Below are positions 14,603 to 20,077 of a stretch of DNA of 20,077 nt, piece by piece. The stretch is taken from positions 1 through 20,077 of the IMG/VR virus record IMGVR_UViG_3300006072_000070. The stretch is one strand, 5' to 3'. Numbering within the stretch: the stretch's first letter is position 1; every line of letters begins with the position of its first letter. The notes under the pieces are model-generated. The model was not told the origin of the DNA. It did no database searches and saw only the letters and a program-made list of their open reading frames with translations. The position numbers and the translations under genes were made by a program. The DNA comes from a virus.

Positions 14603-16444
14603 TTATCTAAGTTCAAACCAAATGTTAATTGTTCCGGTTACATTTACATATCCAAAATAGTAGGTTGCTCCAGCAGGAACTATGACTGAAATTGGAATGT
14701 TTGTTGATGCCGAAGAAACGCTTGAATATGCAACAGTCACGCTATTGACCTGAAAGTAACATTGTCCTGAAGAAGCTGCAGCGGTTGCGCTAACTATGAC
14801 AAGAATTGGCCTTCCTGTGCTGTTTGTATACAGCGCGTTAGGCGCTCGAGATGACGTTACATTTGTCCAAGACTGAGATGGACCGCCTATGTCTTGATTT
14901 ATTGCATAAGCGGTTGTTGCAACTACTGTGCTATTTGTTCCTGTAGCTGCGGTTGTTGCGGTTACTCCAGTTGCAAGAAAACCGTTAACCGCCCCAGCCA
15001 CACTTGCGGTTCCAGCATTTCCAGAAATACTTATTGCCCAAGTACCAGAAGCATTTGTTCCAGTCGTGCTTGGAGCGCCTATAGTGTTATATGAAATGGT
15101 TTGAGCTGCAGAGCCGTTAAAAGTGGTTCCTGAAGCTGCGCCAGCACCGCCATTGTTAAAAGTAACCGAGTTTGCAACAGAACCAGCTTGGCCAGTAGTG
15201 TTTTGATTAAACGTTGGCCAAGTAAAAGTGCCAGTGCTGAAGTTTCCTGATTGTGGCGTTCCAAGAATCGGAGTGACTAGGGTTGGACTTGTGGTCAGAG
15301 CAAAGTTTCCTGAACCTGATACTGCATTTCCAAGAGCCGTTTGGACTCCTGCTCCAAGCGCCGTTAAACCAGTCCCACCATAAGCCGTTCCTATTGTGGA
15401 CCCATTCCATGTTCCAGCGTAAATAGCCCCAGCATTGTTAATGGCAAAAGCCTTAGTGCCTCCCGAATATGTCCAAATGTCAATCAAGTCGGCAATTTGG
15501 GAGGAACTGTACCCATAAAGCTGAAGCACATTAGATGATGTGCTGAATGCGGTGAAAGATACGGGGCTAATGATGTTCGATCCCAGCGTGTAGACGTTTC
15601 GGACAGAGGCAAAAATAATACCCGTTGAGGAACCGCCTACAACCACGAATCCTGCACGAACCGCATAGAACGGGCTTGCCGGTTGAATCGTAGTCAATGC
15701 GCCAGCCGTGGTTGGGGACAGGTAAAGAGTCTGCCCCGCAGTCATGCCTGTAGTGTTGTAGCTGAAAATTTCCCCAAGGATGACAACAATGCCGGTCGAT
15801 CCATTGGCAATGGATTGCCCCGTAATGCCGACCATGTTTGCGGTTGACTGTGATGTAGCGATAGCAGGGGTGATGTAAGGATAATTACCGCTGCTTCCAC
15901 CGCTCAAGTAGACAGCCGTTCCTGCTGGAATAGTTGAGCCTGTGTTGTTGTAGCAAACTTGATCGACTTGCTGCCCTATATTGATCTCATAGCCGGTAGC
16001 ATTGTAATAAGACAAGCTGTCTTTGTTTTGGTCATACCAGATCAATCCGGTTGCAGCGGTTGGATTCGATGATTGAGGGCTAAATGTTAAATAAGGGTTT
16101 CCACCGGCATCAACATATCCAGATGCATCCAAATTGACAGATTTCCCTGCAGGATAGTCCACCCACGCGTTCTGAATACCGCTTGCAAAGTTGACTAATG
16201 AGCCAGCATTAGAAGAGGCCAAAACTGTTGTACGGGCCAATGTATTGCCCGTGGATGAATACGTCCCAAGACCTACTTCCCAGTTGGCCCCAACTTGATC
16301 GGCTATTGCGTAAAAAGTGGTATTTCCATTTCCTACGCCAGCCGAAAAACTTTGATAACCAGTCTGGGCTCCGAGGAGGGTTATCGTACCAGTCCCCGGA
16401 GAACTGCAGGTTTCTTGGACTCTATCTGCAAGGATTAGAGTCAT
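14603..16444 (-). CDS. Tail fibre / receptor-binding protein
   Basis: The 613-residue protein has a fibre-like composition rich in Ser, Thr, Gly, Ala and Asn. Residues 1-100 (MTLILADRVQETCSSPGTGT, then YQSFSAGVGNGNTTFYAIAD, ending VDYPAG) form an N-terminal attachment domain often seen on phage fibres. A beta-rich region (110-290), including TIPAGTAVYLSGG and ILGEIFSYNTTGMTAGQTLYL, follows. The shaft has TAYGGTGLTALGAGVQTALG and TSPTLVTPILGTPQSG (355-400), typical fibre repeats, and TNSTVVATTAYAINQDI. The C-terminal head (about 520-613), containing ILVIVSATAAASSGQCYFQV and VIVPAGATYYFGYV, is probably the receptor-binding part. The chaperone gene follows directly. It could also be a head fibre, because it lies within the capsid block. 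Confidence 0.82.
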   Translation of the reverse strand: MTLILADRVQETCSSPGTGTITLLGAQTGYQSFSAGVGNGNTTFYAIADQVGANWEVGLGTYSSTGNTLARTTVLASSNAGSLVNFASGIQNAWVDYPAGKSVNLDASGYVDAGGNPYLTFSPQSSNPTAATGLIWYDQNKDSLSYYNATGYEINIGQQVDQVCYNNTGSTIPAGTAVYLSGGSSGNYPYITPAIATSQSTANMVGITGQSIANGSTGIVVILGEIFSYNTTGMTAGQTLYLSPTTAGALTTIQPASPFYAVRAGFVVVGGSSTGIIFASVRNVYTLGSNIISPVSFTAFSTSSNVLQLYGYSSSQIADLIDIWTYSGGTKAFAINNAGAIYAGTWNGSTIGTAYGGTGLTALGAGVQTALGNAVSGSGNFALTTSPTLVTPILGTPQSGNFSTGTFTWPTFNQNTTGQAGSVANSVTFNNGGAGAASGTTFNGSAAQTISYNTIGAPSTTGTNASGTWAISISGNAGTASVAGAVNGFLATGVTATTAATGTNSTVVATTAYAINQDIGGPSQSWTNVTSSRAPNALYTNSTGRPILVIVSATAAASSGQCYFQVNSVTVAYSSVSSASTNIPISVIVPAGATYYFGYVNVTGTINIWFELR

Positions 16445-16450
16445 AAAGTT

Positions 16451-16684
16451 TTACTCTGTTGGAGCTGAAAGATCAGGAGCAGGAGGTTCGACAGCAACCA
16501 CCGGGGTTGCCTCTAACTCGCTCTGCTCAAAATAACGCTGCTGTTGAGTTCCGTCTGCAGCAACATAGCCGACCAAAACCGTAACGTTGCCCGTATTTGG
16601 ATCAAATCCAAATCCAAGAACCGTTCCCTGAATTGGAGGAGGAAGAATTTGAGTTACGGCTTCGCCTTGAACAAAATTAACCAT
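16451..16684 (-). CDS. Small protein of unknown function, possibly SH3-like
   Basis: The 77-residue product begins MVNFVQGEAVTQILPPPIQG, then TVLGFGFDPNTGNVTVLVGYV and a proline-rich tail. The strand pattern (a barrel core with a conserved Gly-turn) looks like a small SH3-like domain, but I do not recognise a named family. The frame is open to an ATG at 16735, which would lie inside the upstream gene; the start at 16684 is chosen because AAGGGG lies six bases before it and overlaps the upstream stop. Position between two structural genes suggests a minor virion or assembly part. Confidence 0.6.
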   Translation of the reverse strand: MVNFVQGEAVTQILPPPIQGTVLGFGFDPNTGNVTVLVGYVAADGTQQQRYFEQSELEATPVVAVEPPAPDLSAPTE

Positions 16685-16694
16685 GATCGACCCC

Positions 16695-17534
16695 TTACAT
16701 TGAGAGAGTATAAGAAACCTGAACAATGTTCCCACTGTTTACAGGCTGAGCGCCACCGGTGAAGAAACCAGCAGAGAGTAGCGTTCCAGCCGTACTCATC
16801 AACGTGGCAACTGCACCCGTACCGAATACCAAGAATGCACCCTCAAGCGTTCCGGCGCTGGTCATCGTATAGCTTACTGCAGCGGACGTTGAGATAGACC
16901 CAGAAGCAGCAGTTCCGAAGCTTGGAGCAATACGAGCTGCAAAGGTTGGCGCGTTTGTTGAACCTGCTTCAGTCCAGAGGCTGTGAGAAGCCATCGTGTC
17001 ATTGATGCGGGTAGCTGAGGAGGTTGTAACGTTACCGCCCGTGATGGTCATTGTTAGGCCAGAAACGATTGTAAAGTTAAGCGTGGTTCCGGTCGTTCCG
17101 GTCGTTGCCAAAAACGTACCATTTAGAGCAGCGAATGAGCCCGTACCTGCAGCGGAGGCAATCGTAAACGTATCACCGGGGAGCAAGCCGTGAGCTGCTG
17201 CCGTGGTCAGAGATACCGCGCCCGTTCCAGTCGTGTAAGTACCGCTAGAAATGGTCGTTGACAATGGAGACCAGCCAACGGATGAAATCAGGCCCATATA
17301 AGGACCGACAACCGTATAGCCGGAACCAGTGAGGCCCGTCTGAAGCAGCAAGTTCTTGCCGACATAAGTGACAACGTTCTCAACGTCATCTTCCCAAAGC
17401 AGCGGACCGCCTTCAAATTCAAAGCACTTAAAGTGGTAAGTGCCATGTATACCAATAGATTCCCCAAGGGAAGCATTGGCGCAAATCGAAGCAATAGATG
17501 CTTCTAGTGCGTTTGTTTTTTCGCTAGATTTCAT
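16695..17534 (-). CDS. Virion structural protein with FCCH-like beta domain
   Basis: This 279-residue protein shows a layout common in unnamed phage structural proteins: an N-terminal region with HFKCFEFEGGPLLWEDD and KNLLLQTGLTGSGYTVVGPY, a central insert (about 95-170) with AVSLTTAAAHGLLPGDTFTI and GTFLATTGTTGTTLNFTI, and a C-terminal beta domain with MASHSLWTEAGST, ARIAPSFGTAASGSISTSAA and FTGGAQPVNSGNIVQVSYTL. The central domain resembles the E1 FCCH-like barrel seen in other phage proteins ('AHGL-x-x-GDTFTI'). It follows the MuF gene by one base. A GAGGA ribosome site overlaps the MuF stop. It may decorate the head or seed the fibre block; exact role unknown. Confidence 0.65.
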   Translation of the reverse strand: MKSSEKTNALEASIASICANASLGESIGIHGTYHFKCFEFEGGPLLWEDDVENVVTYVGKNLLLQTGLTGSGYTVVGPYMGLISSVGWSPLSTTISSGTYTTGTGAVSLTTAAAHGLLPGDTFTIASAAGTGSFAALNGTFLATTGTTGTTLNFTIVSGLTMTITGGNVTTSSATRINDTMASHSLWTEAGSTNAPTFAARIAPSFGTAASGSISTSAAVSYTMTSAGTLEGAFLVFGTGAVATLMSTAGTLLSAGFFTGGAQPVNSGNIVQVSYTLSM

Positions 17535-17535
17535 G

Positions 17536-18363
17536 TTAATCCTCTAAATCAAAGTTGATGACAGGTTTACAAATGCAACGGCAGTAGGGCAAATCTCCCG
17601 GCAACCCTCGAACTTCCTCACCGTACATTACACCAATAACAGGAGGATCGTCGAAGGAATACTCATTCCCCGACATTCTAATATGGTTAAGCCTTGGTTC
17701 TTTGCTCCCGCCAGTATGCACCCAAATAAACTTCTTTACTCCCAATGACTTGAGGCGAGAAGTATTTATCGACTGATACGATTTGCGCGTCTGATCTAAA
17801 GCGACATTCCGCGCATGACGAATATTGCCATTGTATTTCTTTGTAAGGAATGGTACTAGGTCTTCCATCCCCTTTCCTGTCGTAATGCTCCGCATAACCT
17901 GTCCCTGAACTTCAGCAAGGTATTTTTGCGGTATCAGTTTGATTAGATTTGCAGCTTCTTGGGTACTGGCTTTGATGACATCGTTAATTTGTTCGTTCCT
18001 AAAAGACGTGTCAATCCTAAAGTCTTCACTGGCGTCTTTTAATGATAAACCCAGAGTTACCGCTGAATTTCGGATTGTTCGCTCTATCATGCGGTCTGTA
18101 GAGCTCTTGGCTATCTTATTGAAGCGCTTTCCCCACTTAGCTATAAGATAGTTAATCAGAATTCTGGCTTGGCTTGAAATAGAAGCATCCATTCCATAGC
18201 CAAAGTGATTTTCCTTAAAAAGCTTTTTTAGCTCTCGTTCGACATCGCGAGACATCAATTCAATTAGATTGATGGTCGGTTTTGAATAGTCGGCAGCAAT
18301 ACTGGCATTGGGACGCAATGCACCACCAACTAATCCGTTAGTTTTATTTTTTGACTTTGCCAT
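17536..18363 (-). CDS. MuF / SPP1 gp7-like minor head protein
   Basis: The 275-residue product is helical in its N-terminal two-thirds (including KSSTDRMIERTIRNSAVTLG) and ends with the phage Mu F / SPP1 gp7 signature: RHARNVALDQTRKSYQSINT (182-201), FIWVHTGGSKEPRLNHIRMSG (about 212-232), then a proline-glycine stretch LPGDLPYCRC (254-263). The key pattern is an ARxxA-like helix with D-x-TR, W, PRxxH and a Cys-Arg-Cys end. These proteins bind the portal, enter the head and may be ejected with DNA. No extra toxin-like C-terminal domain is present. Its start overlaps the portal end by 20 bases and lacks a clear Shine-Dalgarno, so it is probably coupled. Confidence 0.88.
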   Translation of the reverse strand: MAKSKNKTNGLVGGALRPNASIAADYSKPTINLIELMSRDVERELKKLFKENHFGYGMDASISSQARILINYLIAKWGKRFNKIAKSSTDRMIERTIRNSAVTLGLSLKDASEDFRIDTSFRNEQINDVIKASTQEAANLIKLIPQKYLAEVQGQVMRSITTGKGMEDLVPFLTKKYNGNIRHARNVALDQTRKSYQSINTSRLKSLGVKKFIWVHTGGSKEPRLNHIRMSGNEYSFDDPPVIGVMYGEEVRGLPGDLPYCRCICKPVINFDLED

Positions 18364-20077
18364 ATTTATGCGACAAAGGTTTATTCAATCGAATGTTTGC
18401 CGACTTTATTTCTGATTCTAGTTTTTTAAACCAAAGAGTGTCGCCATAATTTGACAATGCCGAATTATAAGGTTTTATGTATGGTTTTTCTTCATTTTCA
18501 AGTTTTATTATGTTGTTTTTTTTCTCATCTGTAAGATCTGAAAAAAACTTACCTTGCGATTCTTTGGAAATTGCAGATGCAATTTCATGTTTTGCTGCAT
18601 AGTATTTTAATAAATCTTCTTTGACGTGGCTTGCATTTACCCCATCAATCCCAGCTTTTTCTGCATTTTCATTTTTTAAAAAATCCCACAAAGAAAATGA
18701 TTTTTCCAATTCATTCTTTAATAAAGAATATTTTTCCCCAATTTCCTTGTGAACTGAATGCTCTTTGTCATCGTTTAAATTGGTTTCTGTTTCTTTTTTT
18801 GCTGGCTTCTCTTCCGATTTAGAAGATGCTTCACCACCGCCAGAGCCAAACTGGCCGTTCTTTGCTCTTGAATGTTTTCCTTCTTCCCATTTGGCAGCGT
18901 CCATAGCGTCTTTAACGCTGTTAAAATCTTCATCCGCTAATTCTTCGCCTTCTATTTCTTCAGGCTCATTTTCTAGGATTCCAATCTCGTTGTATCCACT
19001 TTCTTTGTCAGTAGCCAATCGTTGCCTTTCGTCTTCGCTGCTAATGGCCCCAGACTGGATAAGCACTTGGCCAGCCTGAGCCTTCATCATATTGGTCCGA
19101 GCCAGTTCTTCAGCCGTTGGGGTATCCAATGGCAACCAGTTAACGGCCAGCTCATAGTCAAGCCTCTTCTTGAGCTGGGGCTCAACGAATGACTTAACCA
19201 CAAGCCGATGATGCCGTTGCAGCAGGGGAGTGAGATCATTTTCTTGGATTGATTCAAGCAGCTCATGATAACTGGCTTCTTCATATTCGCCCGTAGCATT
19301 AAAGCCTTTAGGGGAGGTTCCAAGAAGCTTGGTAGCGGGTACGCCAGCGATTGCAGCAACTAGTTGATACTGAGTCATGATAAGAGCGTCAAAGTCAGCA
19401 AGGCTCGTGTCGAACTGCTGGAATTCGTCTGCTTCCTTATCACCAAGCTTGATGCCGTAGTTGTCGCGATACGCTGCCCATTGCTGGAGTCGGTTAATCG
19501 CTGCTGTAGTGTCTGACATAACGGCTTCCATATCGGTCAACCAGACAGTTGTGCGCTTCGACATAGCCAATTGAGGAGCTTCATTCGAAGTTCTCTCTGC
19601 AGCGTATACACGCTCCATGATCTGCTGAGTTAAAGGTACACCGCCATAAATGTACATTGGCTTTAGTACGTCTACGGGCTCAGCATGACGGAAAATAATT
19701 AAATGACTTCTATGGATCTTCTTCCCGTTTATGATCCAGTAGGTTGGCTCGTAGAAGTGGAGCGTGTCAGGCTGACTTGAAGCAGCATTATCAAGCCAAG
19801 GAGCGGTCCAATAGGGGTCAACCTGAACAATGCCCTTGTAGCTGTTTGGCGTAACACCGTCGATATTGAATGGTTTCTCATAGTATTGCGGATCAGTCGA
19901 TTGGACCTTGAACATCGCAATTCGAATACCGAAGATGCGACCCTTGCGGATGAACTCCCGCATTTTGAATTTGACATTAAACGCTCGGTCGTAAGCTTTG
20001 AGGATTTTGTAAGCATCGGGGTCCAGCTCGTCTCCATTATCCGTTGCTATGTTGTAGCCTTTACGAATGGCATCATC
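18344..20077 (-). CDS. Portal protein (DUF1073 family) with unknown C-terminal extension, N-terminus outside window
   Basis: The frame is open to the window edge (578 codons); translation starts outside. The visible N-terminal part (DDAIRKGYNIATDNGD, DPDAYKILKAYDRAFNVKF) joins the core: RKGRIFGIRIAMFKV, HRSHLIIFRH, VYAAERTSNEAPQLAMSKRT and AIAGVPATKLLGTSPKGFNAT, with YHELLESIQENDLTPLLQRH and AVNWLPLD. These are marks of the DUF1073 portal family, a 12-subunit ring through which DNA enters and leaves. After residue AKWEEGKHSRAKNGQFGSGG (about 18840-18890) comes an unrelated Ser/Glu/Lys-rich linker and about 130 residues of helical sequence (SLWDFLKNENAEKAGIDG to LNKPLSHKYGKVKK). This part is markedly AT-rich. 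I do not know its function; the H-x-R-x-x-x-GQFGSGGG linker is shared with other phage proteins. Confidence 0.85.
   Translation of the reverse strand, partial: DDAIRKGYNIATDNGDELDPDAYKILKAYDRAFNVKFKMREFIRKGRIFGIRIAMFKVQSTDPQYYEKPFNIDGVTPNSYKGIVQVDPYWTAPWLDNAASSQPDTLHFYEPTYWIINGKKIHRSHLIIFRHAEPVDVLKPMYIYGGVPLTQQIMERVYAAERTSNEAPQLAMSKRTTVWLTDMEAVMSDTTAAINRLQQWAAYRDNYGIKLGDKEADEFQQFDTSLADFDALIMTQYQLVAAIAGVPATKLLGTSPKGFNATGEYEEASYHELLESIQENDLTPLLQRHHRLVVKSFVEPQLKKRLDYELAVNWLPLDTPTAEELARTNMMKAQAGQVLIQSGAISSEDERQRLATDKESGYNEIGILENEPEEIEGEELADEDFNSVKDAMDAAKWEEGKHSRAKNGQFGSGGGEASSKSEEKPAKKETETNLNDDKEHSVHKEIGEKYSLLKNELEKSFSLWDFLKNENAEKAGIDGVNASHVKEDLLKYYAAKHEIASAISKESQGKFFSDLTDEKKNNIIKLENEEKPYIKPYNSALSNYGDTLWFKKLESEIKSANIRLNKPLSHKYGKVKK

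Noticed and set aside
16685-16735. Start of the 77-residue protein at the ATG at 16735
   Set aside because: The extra residues lie in another frame of the upstream gene, and AAGGGG sits six bases before the ATG at 16684.
18765-19079. Plus-strand open frame of 104 residues, and a similar one of 101 residues at 11687-11992
   Set aside because: Both lie wholly antisense to well-recognised genes (portal; Nudix-protease fusion), have shadow-like composition and no family match.
1-20077. tRNA genes, promoters and integration sites
   Set aside because: No convincing tRNA arms or -10/-35 pairs in the very short gaps; no integrase or repeat pair suggesting an attachment site was seen by eye.

Overview
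The window is a contiguous structural (virion) module of a tailed bacteriophage or prophage with a contractile tail. Every real gene lies on the minus strand, so transcription runs from base 20077 towards base 1. Genes are packed with spacings of 0-10 bases or short start/stop overlaps (TAATG, ATGA, TAAATG). I saw no tRNA, integrase, insertion sequence or CRISPR array. The host cannot be named from the sequence. A gp5/gp138-type spike and a peptidoglycan-hydrolase domain in the tape measure point to a Gram-negative host. The gene set (DUF1073 portal, DUF2213 protease, DUF2184-type capsid, DUF3383 sheath, Pam3-type baseplate plug) resembles simple contractile-tailed phages of proteobacteria and freshwater cyanobacteria.

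Layout, in the direction of transcription. Head entry: the portal (N-terminus outside the window, 18344-20077) and a MuF/SPP1 gp7-like minor head protein. Fibre/decoration block (12359-17534): a structural protein, a 77-residue protein, a 613-residue fibre, its assembly chaperone, a 500-residue protein built of 21 exact 20-residue repeats, and a small beta-rich protein. Capsid block (8592-12359): an unusual fusion of a short phage domain, Nudix hydrolase, DUF2213 prohead protease and acidic scaffold, followed by a cement protein, the major capsid protein and a small accessory protein. Neck (6757-8589): DUF4054 connector, HK97 gp10-like neck protein, a putative stopper and a gp12-like neck terminator. 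Tail (2411-6748): DUF3383 sheath, tail tube, tail assembly chaperone with a -1 frameshift extension, and tape measure with a lysozyme-like domain. Baseplate (1-2411): Dit-like protein, plug, gp27-like hub and central spike (C-terminus outside the window).

Together these genes can build an icosahedral head around a portal, join it through the neck to a sheath/tube tail, and finish it with a minimal baseplate. The points most worth attention are the four-module Nudix-protease-scaffold polyprotein, with a strong internal ribosome site that probably yields free scaffold; the U-rich -1 frameshift giving a GT-type tail chaperone; the perfectly phased repeat protein with an aromatic tail; and an AT-rich, unrecognised C-terminal extension on the portal.
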